From: Saprospiraceae bacterium
Lineage (GTDB): Bacteria > Bacteroidota > Bacteroidia > Chitinophagales > Saprospiraceae
Direction of reading: 5' to 3'
Assembly (NCBI GenBank): GCA_016714765.1
Contig: JADKCF010000037.1
Span: 1 to 27,413, forward strand
Length of the DNA: 27,413 nt
The translations under genes and the position numbers were made by a program. Of the stretch, positions 16,727-24,274 are shown piece by piece. The first letter of the stretch is position 1. Each line of letters opens with the position of its first letter. The notes below the pieces were generated by a model. The model searched no databases, was not told where the DNA came from, and saw only the letters and a program-made list of their open reading frames with translations.

Positions 16727-17113
16727 TCACATATTTTCATATTGTGTGATTTTTGCATCACCCCACAATTCTTCGATTTCATAAAAAGCGCGGGTCTCCG
16801 GGTAGAAAACATGGACTACCGTATCAAAGTAATCCACAAGAATCCATTTGGCACCATCCATCCCCTCTGTATGGTTTGGGTAGATACCCATTTTTTCTTT
16901 CAACTTGCGACCTATATTGTCAGATATTGCCTTTACCTGTGTCGATGAGTCCCCTTCACAAATAATAAAATAATCTGCAGGCGCATCATCCAGATATCTG
17001 AGATCCAGCTTGATAATATTTTTTCCCTTTATATCCTGTATGGCATCTATGATGAGATGATTCATGGTTTCGTCACTTAATGAAGCCGACGTCTTACTTG
17101 TTTTTTTTCTCAA
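16727..17113 (-). CDS. rsfS: Ribosome silencing factor RsfS
   Basis: The 128-residue product binds ribosomal protein L14 on the large subunit and blocks subunit joining under nutrient limitation (family knowledge). Family motifs are DAIQDIKGKNIIKLDLR, DYFIICEGDSSTQVKAISDNI, EGMDGAKWILVDYFDTVVHVF and PETRAFYEIEELWGDA. The TTG at 17113 gives a serine-rich N-terminal extension, and ATG 17065 would start right at the domain, so the true start is uncertain. It is the first gene of the rsfS-ftsH unit and divergent from birA with a 51-base gap, an arrangement common in Bacteroidota. Confidence 0.95.
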   Translation of the reverse strand: MRKKTSKTSASLSDETMNHLIIDAIQDIKGKNIIKLDLRYLDDAPADYFIICEGDSSTQVKAISDNIGRKLKEKMGIYPNHTEGMDGAKWILVDYFDTVVHVFYPETRAFYEIEELWGDAKITQYENM

Positions 17114-17142
17114 TATCTGAATTTTGAATTAATATTACACCG

Positions 17143-17150
17143 CAAAGATA
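17143..17150 (-). promoter_or_regulatory. Candidate -7 element for rsfS-ftsH
   Basis: Read on the minus strand, TATCTTTG matches TAnnTTTG and lies 30 bases before the TTG start of rsfS. A clear -33 TTTG is not seen. It sits in the 51-base divergent gap with birA. Confidence 0.4.
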
Positions 17151-17164
17151 CAAAAACAATATAC

Positions 17165-17923
17165 ATGATTACACCTGAAACCCTATTCACAGGTAAAAAT
17201 AAGATATATCTCCAACAAGTGCCTTCGACCAATGCTTATGCTTTAGAATTAATAGCAAAAACCACTCCATCTGAAGGAACATGTGTTTTTACTGACTATC
17301 AGTCAGCCGGACGCGGTCAAATTGGCAGGTTTTGGCACAGTGAGCCGGGAATGAATGTATTGATATCTTATATTTTTTATCCAAAGACCCTATTGCTGAG
17401 GGATCAGTTTTATCTGAATGTATTCTCTGCTCTTGCTGTCAGGGATTTAGTTGCGCTCTACTGTGATGATGTAAAAATAAAGTGGCCCAACGATATATAT
17501 GTTGGAAATAAAAAAATAGCCGGTATACTTGTTCAGAATACCCTCAGATCTAATCATCTCAGGGCTAGTGTCATCGGCATTGGTCTCAATGTGAACGAGA
17601 AGAGTTTTCCTGAAGACATCCCCAATCCGGTTTCTATCAGTCAGCAAACATCTATGACCTACGATCTCAAAGAAATCATTTCACTTCTGTCATCCAAACT
17701 TGAATATTATTACCTCAAAATGAATGCCGGACAATATCAGTTGTTGAGATCTCAGTATTTGAATGCTATGTACAGAAAGCTTGTGCCCGCCAATTTTACT
17801 GTAGGTGGCGACAAAGCCATTTCAGGTATCATACAGGGGATAGATGAGCAGGGACGACTTCAGGTATTATCAGACAATATTGTGACAGCATATGATTTCA
17901 GAGAAATTGCCTATGTCATTTAA
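17165..17923 (+). CDS. birA: Biotin--[acetyl-CoA-carboxylase] ligase
   Basis: The 252-residue enzyme activates biotin with ATP and attaches it to the biotin carboxyl carrier protein. The catalytic core shows TNAYALELI near the start, then TDYQSAGRGQIGRFWHSEPGMN (biotinyl-AMP loop with GRGQ-GR), KWPNDIYVGNKKIAGILVQN with the key Lys, and IGIGLNVN. A small C-terminal SH3-like part closes the chain (SGIIQGIDEQGRLQVL, then YDFREIAYVI). There is no N-terminal helix-turn-helix, so unlike E. coli BirA it should be an enzyme only and not a repressor. It is transcribed divergently from rsfS. Confidence 0.95.
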   Translation: MITPETLFTGKNKIYLQQVPSTNAYALELIAKTTPSEGTCVFTDYQSAGRGQIGRFWHSEPGMNVLISYIFYPKTLLLRDQFYLNVFSALAVRDLVALYCDDVKIKWPNDIYVGNKKIAGILVQNTLRSNHLRASVIGIGLNVNEKSFPEDIPNPVSISQQTSMTYDLKEIISLLSSKLEYYYLKMNAGQYQLLRSQYLNAMYRKLVPANFTVGGDKAISGIIQGIDEQGRLQVLSDNIVTAYDFREIAYVI

Positions 17924-17965
17924 TCAAGAGCAACTCCTGTCAATTATAACAATGCAGAATCGTTT

Positions 17966-18538
17966 TTATCTTTGGCTCAATAAGTAGGATGCAATCAAAA
18001 TGGCAGCCAGGGAAATGGGTATTGTCCAGTATTTTTTTGGAAGCTTTAAGATGTTCATTAGTAAATAACCCAATGTCATTACTAATGCTACAACGATAAT
18101 TTGTCCCGCTTCTACACCAATATTAAAGGCAAATAATGGACGTACGATACTTTCTTCTTTGCCAAGTATAGCTTTGAAATAATTGGAAAAGCCCAAGCCA
18201 TGGATCAGCCCGAAGCCTGTAGAAAGAGCATAGTTGAGCATGACGTTTTTATCATTAGTATGGTCGTTGGTGACAGTAAATATATTAAAAACAGCGGTTA
18301 AAATGATCGTAACAGGAATCAGTCGCTCTACTAGTGAAGCCTGTATGTTTACTATATCCAATGCCGCAAGTGCCAGAGTAAGGCTATGTCCAAGTGTAAA
18401 AGCCGTCACCAGAATAATAATCTTTTTCCAGTGAATGGGACTGTAAAGCGAACAAAGTACTGCAACAAACAATATATGATCGTATCCATTATAATCCAGG
18501 ATATGATCCATACCCAATTGTAAATAATCTGAAAACAT
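17966..18538 (-). CDS. HupE/UreJ-family membrane protein
   Basis: The 190-residue integral membrane protein has about six helices and conserved His-rich helix motifs: GMDHILDYNGYDHILFV at the N-terminus, FTLGHSLTLALA, GFGLIHGLGFSNYF and FNIGVEAGQI. These are the marks of the HupE/UreJ family, whose characterised members move nickel (or cobalt) in connection with hydrogenase or urease. In many Bacteroidota the family is found without such genes, so the metal role is family-based inference. A hypE lies 8 kb away in this window, which is compatible with nickel use. It is followed upstream on the same strand, 17 bases away, by a truncated DUF1295-type gene. Confidence 0.88.
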   Translation of the reverse strand: MFSDYLQLGMDHILDYNGYDHILFVAVLCSLYSPIHWKKIIILVTAFTLGHSLTLALAALDIVNIQASLVERLIPVTIILTAVFNIFTVTNDHTNDKNVMLNYALSTGFGLIHGLGFSNYFKAILGKEESIVRPLFAFNIGVEAGQIIVVALVMTLGYLLMNILKLPKKYWTIPISLAAILIASYLLSQR

Positions 18539-18555
18539 AGACTTAAGCTGAAATT

Positions 18556-18831
18556 TTAAATTTTTGGAATAAAACGAGGTACTTTATTTTGGTAATCCTT
18601 GTATTCGGGATACTTCTCCGCAGATATCTTTTCACTGAAATCTGAGCTACCCACAAAGAGTAAACATGTTAACTCACCTGTCACAAAACAAGCCAGCGCT
18701 ATTGTCAGATAGATGGTACACAGGACTTTTAAAATATGCCATTGTGTGTCCAGCAGTGGTTTGTCAAAATAAATAACAGAGACTGGCACAAGCAGTAAGG
18801 TGATGATAAGGAATAAAACGGTGCGGACCAT
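18556..18831 (-). pseudogene. DUF1295-family gene with internal deletion
   Basis: The 91-residue frame looks like the two ends of a much longer DUF1295 / steroid-reductase-like membrane protein joined together. Residues 1-54 match the usual first two helices (VRTVLFLIITLLLVPVSVIY, then WHILKVLCTIYLTIALACF, ending VTGELT). Residues 55-91 (LLFVGSSDFSEKISAEKYPEYKDYQNKVPRFIPKI) match the family's C-terminus after its last helix. Full-length members have roughly 250-300 residues, so about 200 residues are missing. The loss is in frame and too large for a base-call error, suggesting a real deletion or an assembly collapse. Function is probably lost. It precedes the HupE-like gene and shares its strand. 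Confidence 0.6.
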
Positions 18832-18949
18832 GAGTATTTTTATTGGCAGACAAAGATATCAAACATTCCGGTATTTTATCACACACACAATTTTTATGTC
18901 TTTATCAATTTCTTTCACTATCGAAATAGATTTTTTGTCTTAAAATGAT

Positions 18950-18957
18950 TAATTTTG
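18950..18957 (+). promoter_or_regulatory. Candidate -7 element of aconitase
   Basis: TAATTTTG matches TAnnTTTG and lies 32 bases before the aconitase ATG. The same octamer stands before mscL. No good -33 match was found at 19-21 bases. Confidence 0.45.
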
Positions 18958-18989
18958 CGTACTTTTTTAAAACTCTAAAGAAATAAAAA

Positions 18990-21263
18990 ATGGCTTTTGA
19001 CATAGAAATGATAAAGGCGAGCTATGAAGCCTTTCCTGCAAAAGTAGAAGCAGCCAGAAAAGTATTGGGACGACCTTTGACGCTTTCTGAAAAAATATTG
19101 TATTCTCACCTCCATGATGACTCTCCGTTGCAGGACTACAAGCGAGGTAAGGATTATGTGTTTTTTGCACCAGATAGAGTAGCGATGCAGGATGCTACAG
19201 CTCAGATGGCCCTTTTGCAGTTTATGACCGCCGGTAGATCCAAGGTAGCTGTACCCAGTACCGTACATTGTGATCACCTAATACAGGCGAAGATCAATGC
19301 CGATGTGGACTTAAAAGGCGCATTGGATACCAACTCTGAGGTTTTTGATTTTTTACAATCTATTTCCAATAAATATGGCATAGGTTTCTGGAAACCTGGT
19401 GCAGGGATCATTCACCAGGTGGTTTTGGAAAATTATGCCTTTCCGGGAGGTATGATGATAGGTACAGACTCTCACACAGCCAATGCTGGTGGTCTGGGCA
19501 TGGTGGCGATAGGTGTAGGTGGAGCAGATGCTGTCGATGTGATGGCCGGTATGGCATGGGAGCTCAAGATGCCAAAACTGATCGGAATAAAACTGACAGG
19601 AAAATTGAGCGGATGGTCATCACCTAAAGATGTAATTTTGAAAGTGGCAGGGATACTTACAGTAAAAGGTGGTACTGGTGCAATAGTGGAGTACTTCGGA
19701 GAAGGAGCTAAATCCATGTCATGTACAGGTAAGGGTACTATTTGTAATATGGGCGCTGAAATAGGTGCAACTACATCTACCTTCGGTTACGATGCTTCTA
19801 TGTCCAGATATCTGGCATCTACAGGAAGAGCAGATGTAGCCAGATATGCTGACGCCATAGCTGAACATTTGACAGCAGATGAAGAGTGTTACGCTGATCC
19901 GGCAGCTTATTTTGATCAGGTCATCGAAATCAATCTATCAGAGCTCGAACCGCACATCAACGGCCCATTTACACCCGATCTGGCAACCCCTATCTCACAA
20001 ATGAAGGCAGTACTGGCTGATAAAGGCAAAGATTGGCCTGTAGAGGTAAAGGTTGGTTTGATAGGTTCTTGTACCAACTCCTCTTATGAAGATATATCCA
20101 GGGCTGCCTCTGTAGCGACTCAGGCACTCAATAAAAATCTGAAAACCAAAGCAGAGTTTACCATCACACCGGGGTCTGAGCAAGTAAGATTTACTATAGA
20201 GAGAGATGGTTTTATTGATACTTTTGATAAAATAGGTGCAGCTGTATTTTCCAATGCTTGTGGACCATGTATCGGCCAATGGGATAGATTCGGAGCTGAC
20301 AAAAAAGAAAAGAATACTATCATTCACTCATTCAACAGAAACTTTTCGAAACGTGCAGACGGAAATCCCAATACTCATGCTTTTGTGGCATCGCCTGAGA
20401 TTGTAACAGCTATTGCATTGGCTGGAAGACTGGACTTCAATCCCATCACTGATAAACTCATCAATGAAAATGGTGAGTCTGTGATGCTTGACGAACCTAC
20501 CGGCATGGAATTACCACCATTGGGGTTTGCTGTAGAAGATGCAGGATTTATTGCCCCTGCAGAAGATGGTAGTGGTGTAGAAGTAAAAGTAGCTCCCAAA
20601 TCTGACAGATTACAGTTGCTGGAGCCATTTGTTCCTATCAAAGCAGACCAATTGGAGGGCATGCGTATCCTCATCAAAGCGAAAGGTAAATGTACTACTG
20701 ACCATATTTCTATGGCAGGACCATGGCTGACATACAGGGGGCATCTCGAAAACATAGCTAACAATACGCTGATCGGAGCTGTCAATGCTTTTAATGAAGA
20801 GACCAATAATGTACTGAATATCACCACCGGTGGATATATGCCGGTACCTGATTCTGCCAGAGCATATCAAAAAGCCGGTATTGGTACGATAGTCTTTGGT
20901 GAGGAGAATTATGGAGAAGGCTCATCACGTGAACATGCAGCAATGCAACCTAGATATTTGGGTGTCAAGGCAGTGATGGTAAAGTCATTTGCCAGAATCC
21001 ATGAGACCAATCTGAAAAAGCAGGGTATGTTGGCATTAACATTTGCCAATCCTGCAGATTACGATAAAATCAGACAAGACGATTCCATATCGATTTTAGG
21101 ATTTGGTGCCATGACTCCGGGTAAAAACCTGGTAATACAATTACTTCATTCTGATGGAAGCCAGGATCATATTGAGGCAGCACATACTTATAATCAGGCA
21201 CAGATAGACTGGATAAAATGGGGCTCGGCACTTAATCAGATAAGAGCTGAAATCAACAAGTAA
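18990..21263 (+). CDS. acn: Aconitate hydratase, mitochondrial-type
   Basis: The 757-residue TCA-cycle enzyme interconverts citrate and isocitrate through cis-aconitate with a [4Fe-4S] cluster. The cluster ligands are visible as Cys361 (IGSCTNSSYED) and Cys424/Cys427 (NACGPCIGQW). Other hallmarks are STVHCDHLIQA, GIIHQVVLENYAFPGG, GTDSHTANAGGLG with the substrate His/Asp, and the swivel domain GKCTTDHISMAGPW and GEENYGEGSSREHAA. Length and motifs follow the mitochondrial-like aconitase lineage common in Bacteroidota rather than the about 890-residue AcnA or AcnB. It appears to be a single-gene unit with its own promoter candidate. The ATG follows an A-rich leader. Confidence 0.97.
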   Translation: MAFDIEMIKASYEAFPAKVEAARKVLGRPLTLSEKILYSHLHDDSPLQDYKRGKDYVFFAPDRVAMQDATAQMALLQFMTAGRSKVAVPSTVHCDHLIQAKINADVDLKGALDTNSEVFDFLQSISNKYGIGFWKPGAGIIHQVVLENYAFPGGMMIGTDSHTANAGGLGMVAIGVGGADAVDVMAGMAWELKMPKLIGIKLTGKLSGWSSPKDVILKVAGILTVKGGTGAIVEYFGEGAKSMSCTGKGTICNMGAEIGATTSTFGYDASMSRYLASTGRADVARYADAIAEHLTADEECYADPAAYFDQVIEINLSELEPHINGPFTPDLATPISQMKAVLADKGKDWPVEVKVGLIGSCTNSSYEDISRAASVATQALNKNLKTKAEFTITPGSEQVRFTIERDGFIDTFDKIGAAVFSNACGPCIGQWDRFGADKKEKNTIIHSFNRNFSKRADGNPNTHAFVASPEIVTAIALAGRLDFNPITDKLINENGESVMLDEPTGMELPPLGFAVEDAGFIAPAEDGSGVEVKVAPKSDRLQLLEPFVPIKADQLEGMRILIKAKGKCTTDHISMAGPWLTYRGHLENIANNTLIGAVNAFNEETNNVLNITTGGYMPVPDSARAYQKAGIGTIVFGEENYGEGSSREHAAMQPRYLGVKAVMVKSFARIHETNLKKQGMLALTFANPADYDKIRQDDSISILGFGAMTPGKNLVIQLLHSDGSQDHIEAAHTYNQAQIDWIKWGSALNQIRAEINK

Positions 21264-21347
21264 AAAGATGGTTCAGGCCTAATACAGTTTGAGTCTGGTA
21301 AAACTCCTTTTTATTTTAGTGTTACTTATTTTCCTATATTGCGTCTC

Positions 21348-21355
21348 TAATTTTG
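21348..21355 (+). promoter_or_regulatory. Candidate -7 element of mscL
   Basis: TAATTTTG matches TAnnTTTG, 37 bases before the mscL ATG. No convincing -33 element is seen. Confidence 0.45.
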
Positions 21356-21392
21356 TACACATTTATTTTTAAACTTTTTAAATCAAAGCATT

Positions 21393-21794
21393 ATGTTAAA
21401 AGAATTTAAGGAATTTGCCCTCAAGGGAAGTTTGATTGATGTAGCTGTAGGTCTTGTTATGGCAACAGCATTTGGCGCTATAACAGCAGCATTTGTAGAC
21501 GGTATTTTTATGCCAATAGTTGGCCAGATCTTCCAGATTGGTGATTTGAGCGCAGCCAAAATAGTACTTTCACCGGCAGAGTTAGATGCAGCAGGAGCTG
21601 TAACAAAGCCAGAGTCAGCTATTATGTATGGTAAATTTATAGGAGCAATTCTTAACTTTATCATTGTTGCATTTGTTATGTTTTTGGTTATCAAAGCACT
21701 TAATGCGACCAAAAAAGCAGAAGCTCCTGCACCACCCGCAGGTCCTACACAGGAAGAATTACTTTCTCAGATCAGAGATCTTTTGAAAAAATAA
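21393..21794 (+). CDS. mscL: Large-conductance mechanosensitive channel
   Basis: The 133-residue inner-membrane channel opens under hypo-osmotic tension to release solutes. The amphipathic N-terminal helix (FKEFALKGSLIDVAVG) leads into TM1 (LVMATAFGAITAAFVDGIFMP) with the Gly/Ala-rich pore pattern. A periplasmic loop (residues about 52-75) follows, then TM2 (GKFIGAILNFIIVAFVMFLVIKAL). A proline-rich linker (APAPPAGP) precedes the C-terminal bundle helix TQEELLSQIRDLL. It is full length, a single gene with a clear terminator directly downstream. Confidence 0.97.
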   Translation: MLKEFKEFALKGSLIDVAVGLVMATAFGAITAAFVDGIFMPIVGQIFQIGDLSAAKIVLSPAELDAAGAVTKPESAIMYGKFIGAILNFIIVAFVMFLVIKALNATKKAEAPAPPAGPTQEELLSQIRDLLKK

Positions 21795-21814
21795 TGGTAA
21801 TATAATTTTACTTG

Positions 21815-21840
21815 AGAGGGGCAAATGCCCTCTTTTTTTT
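21815..21840 (+). terminator. Rho-independent terminator of mscL
   Basis: AGAGGG (21815-21820) pairs with CCCTCT (21828-21833) around a short loop and is followed by an unbroken T-run to 21840. It starts 21 bases after the mscL stop codon. Confidence 0.88.
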
Positions 21841-21951
21841 ATACTCATTAACTTTGGATTAGAAAAATCTTGGGTTTAGTAATATTCAGCCCCGAAAAAT
21901 TAAAATAATTGTCTGATATATAGCATTCTTCCATTTTAATCATCCATTTAT

Positions 21952-21982
21952 TTTGTAAAACGAGTGCATTAACTTACATTTG
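21952..21982 (+). promoter_or_regulatory. Well-matched Bacteroidota promoter
   Basis: TTTG (21952-21955) is followed after exactly 19 bases by TACATTTG (21975-21982), matching both parts of the phylum consensus. The predicted transcript start is near 21988, about 15-20 bases before the expected N-terminus of the downstream secreted heme protein. This helps locate that gene's true start. Confidence 0.7.
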
Positions 21983-22067
21983 ACTAACTATTTTCACTAA
22001 AATATGTAATCTGAAAACATTATTCTACATAGCACTCCTGATATCTACTACAAATATCACTCTTGAC

Positions 22068-23258
22068 TTGCAAGGCCAGTCGTGTGATAATAGTGCAAAA
22101 AAGCATTATAAATTTGAAGATGTTAAAATCATTTTGGACAGGAATCAATGTAATAGCTGTCACTATCCTGGAAGTACAGGGAATCATTGGAATTACAACA
22201 CTTATGATGAAATGATGATAAACTATTCTCTTTGTGATATGCCTGTCATTGCCCATGGTTATCCTGACAGAAGTCTACTGATTGACAAAATCAATGGTGG
22301 GCCTACCACTTGCGGCCATGCTATGCCACTCGACAAATCAAAGGTCAATGCCAAAGATCTGCTGGCTTTGGAAGCATGGATTCAAAGCGGTGCACCAGAG
22401 TTTTGTATTTCTGATTACGAACAGATTAAGAGTATTTTGAAAGTCAATAAATGTAATTCTTGTCATAATGACTCCATTGAGTGGTCCTTTGAGACTTTTG
22501 AATCAGTTTTCAGGAAGCCCTCCTCGAGCTTATGTTATGAAGATGAAGTAATCAGATATAATGCTGAAGAAAGTTTATTATACAGGAAAGTAACTGGGCA
22601 TAAATTATGTGGCAGTCAGATGATGGTAGATGGTCAACCCATGCAAGACATCGATGTAGATAAAATCAGAGACTGGATCAATGCCGGTGCTCCTGAGTCC
22701 GCCAAAATATTGCCAGTCATATTCTCAGATTTCAGGTTGGAAAACCTCAACGAGGAAAAAATAATAGTACACTGGGAAACAGAATCTGAAATTAATACCA
22801 GTCATTTTGAAATAGAATACAGTATAGACGGTATTCGTTTTAGTAAAGCGGGTATAGAAAAAGCTTCAGGCAAAGGCACAGATTACTCATATATCTTCGA
22901 AAAACCCGAAATAGGTTATAATTATTTCAGAATCAGGGTAGTAGATTTTGACAATTCCTTTTATTATTCTCAGGTGCGGGTAGAAAAAATCACAAACAAG
23001 GACGAATTGCTAAAAATAAGTCCAAATCCAATTCTTCAGGGAGGACATTTTACCATCGAATGGTATCCTGTAGATGGCAGAGAAAATGTCGTAGCAAAAC
23101 TAATACATATCAATGGACAAATAGAGGCAAGCTTTCGTATTCATACTGGCCAAAACAATATTTATCTTAATGAAATAAAAACAGGTGTTTATTATTTGTC
23201 AGTGACAGATTATAATGCCATTAGCATTCTGCGAAAAGTATTGATTTTGGATTATTGA
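22068..23258 (+). CDS. Secreted protein with two CxxCH heme motifs and T9SS tail
   Basis: From TTG 22068 the 396-residue chain has two tandem copies of a roughly 100-residue cytochrome-c-like unit. CNSCH at 28-32 is followed by Cys56 and CGHAM (82-86), and CNSCH at 129-133 by Cys156 and CGSQM (181-185). The same units have a WI.SGAP / WINAGAP end. The CxxCH motifs predict two covalent hemes, and the Met in CGxxM is a candidate axial ligand (inference). A fibronectin/Ig-like stretch follows, then a T9SS type A sorting domain (ISPNPILQGGHFTIEW to the end). The signal peptide (NLKTLFYIALLISTT) is encoded in frame upstream at 22008-22052, with no proper start. ATG 22004 is one base out of phase (ATG-T-AAT). 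The real start is probably there. The product is likely extracellular. Confidence 0.82.
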   Translation: MQGQSCDNSAKKHYKFEDVKIILDRNQCNSCHYPGSTGNHWNYNTYDEMMINYSLCDMPVIAHGYPDRSLLIDKINGGPTTCGHAMPLDKSKVNAKDLLALEAWIQSGAPEFCISDYEQIKSILKVNKCNSCHNDSIEWSFETFESVFRKPSSSLCYEDEVIRYNAEESLLYRKVTGHKLCGSQMMVDGQPMQDIDVDKIRDWINAGAPESAKILPVIFSDFRLENLNEEKIIVHWETESEINTSHFEIEYSIDGIRFSKAGIEKASGKGTDYSYIFEKPEIGYNYFRIRVVDFDNSFYYSQVRVEKITNKDELLKISPNPILQGGHFTIEWYPVDGRENVVAKLIHINGQIEASFRIHTGQNNIYLNEIKTGVYYLSVTDYNAISILRKVLILDY

Positions 23259-23338
23259 CAGTACCATTTTACAAAACGTATTAGCGAAGGGTAGAAAAAA
23301 ATTGATACTTATCTGCACATTAAATTGGCATAAATAGT

Positions 23339-23346
23339 TACATTTG
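23339..23346 (+). promoter_or_regulatory. Candidate -7 element of hydroxyproline operon
   Basis: TACATTTG matches TAnnTTTG, 24 bases before the ATG at 23370. TTG triplets upstream are 11 and 25 bases away, neither ideal. Confidence 0.4.
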
Positions 23347-23369
23347 GCTTCATTTTAAAATTAACTGTC

Positions 23370-24272
23370 ATGGTGAACTGGAGTGGTGTTTTTCCTGCTG
23401 TAACGACCAAGTTTGATCAAAAGGAGGAATTGGATATGTCCTTGTTTTTAATAAATTTGCAAGCACAACTTCATGCTGGCGTGCATGGAATAATTTTAGG
23501 CGGGACTTTGGGTGAGGCGAGTACACTTACGGAGCAGGAAAAAGAAAAATTAGTAAAATTTACAGTAGAAAATACACAGGGAGTTGTACCTGTTATCATC
23601 AATATTGCTGAAGGTGCCACCAGGGAAGCTGTCAGATTGGCTTCACTTGCAGAAAAGTGGGGGGCACAGGGGCTGATGATGTTGCCGCCTATGAGATACA
23701 AAACGGATCACCGGGAGACTGTCACATATTTTAAAACAGTAGCAGAGTCGACAGGCTTGCCCATCATGATTTACAATAATCCTGTAGATTACAAAACGGA
23801 GGTTAGCCTTGATATGTTTGAAGAACTTATTTCTTGCAATAATATTCAGGCTATAAAAGAGTCTACCCGTGATGTTTCCAATGTAACCAGACTTAAAAAC
23901 AGATTTGGCAACAGGCTGAAAATCCTGTGCGGAGTGGATACCCTAGCTATGGAAGAGTTGGTCATGGGTGCAGACGGATGGGTTGCCGGTTTGGTTTGCG
24001 CTTTCCCAATGGAAACTGTGGCAGTCTATCAACTAATAAAGCAGAATCGATATGAGGAAGCATTGCAGATTTACAGATGGTTTTTGCCTTTACTGGAGCT
24101 GGATATCCATGCCAAACTGGTTCAATACATAAAGCTGGCAGAGCAAATGGAAAATATAGGAAGTGAATATGTTCGTGCGCCCAGGCTGACATTGGCTGCT
24201 GAAGAAAGAGCATCCATATCTAAGGTGATCAGTGATGCACAACTATCCAGACCAAAGTTACCTTCTATCTAA
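23370..24272 (+). CDS. lhpC: DapA-family lyase, probable hydroxyproline-pathway deaminase
   Basis: The 300-residue product has the class I aldolase barrel of the dihydrodipicolinate synthase / N-acetylneuraminate lyase superfamily. It shows GVFPAVTTKFD, GGTLGEASTLT (pyruvate-carboxylate-binding position), Tyr135 in MIYNNPVDY and Schiff-base Lys163 in AIKESTRD. The operon partners are a hydroxyproline epimerase and an alpha-ketoglutarate-semialdehyde-type dehydrogenase. It is therefore best read as delta1-pyrroline-4-hydroxy-2-carboxylate deaminase, which yields 2,5-dioxovalerate from the oxidised D-hydroxyproline. The fold is seen directly, and the exact substrate rests on context. The next gene starts two bases after its stop. 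Confidence 0.85.
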   Translation: MVNWSGVFPAVTTKFDQKEELDMSLFLINLQAQLHAGVHGIILGGTLGEASTLTEQEKEKLVKFTVENTQGVVPVIINIAEGATREAVRLASLAEKWGAQGLMMLPPMRYKTDHRETVTYFKTVAESTGLPIMIYNNPVDYKTEVSLDMFEELISCNNIQAIKESTRDVSNVTRLKNRFGNRLKILCGVDTLAMEELVMGADGWVAGLVCAFPMETVAVYQLIKQNRYEEALQIYRWFLPLLELDIHAKLVQYIKLAEQMENIGSEYVRAPRLTLAAEERASISKVISDAQLSRPKLPSI

Positions 24273-24274
24273 AT

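Noticed and set aside
21291..21312. Terminator after aconitase (GAGT/ACTC followed by T-rich DNA)
   Set aside because: Only four base pairs with an eight-base loop, too weak to call.
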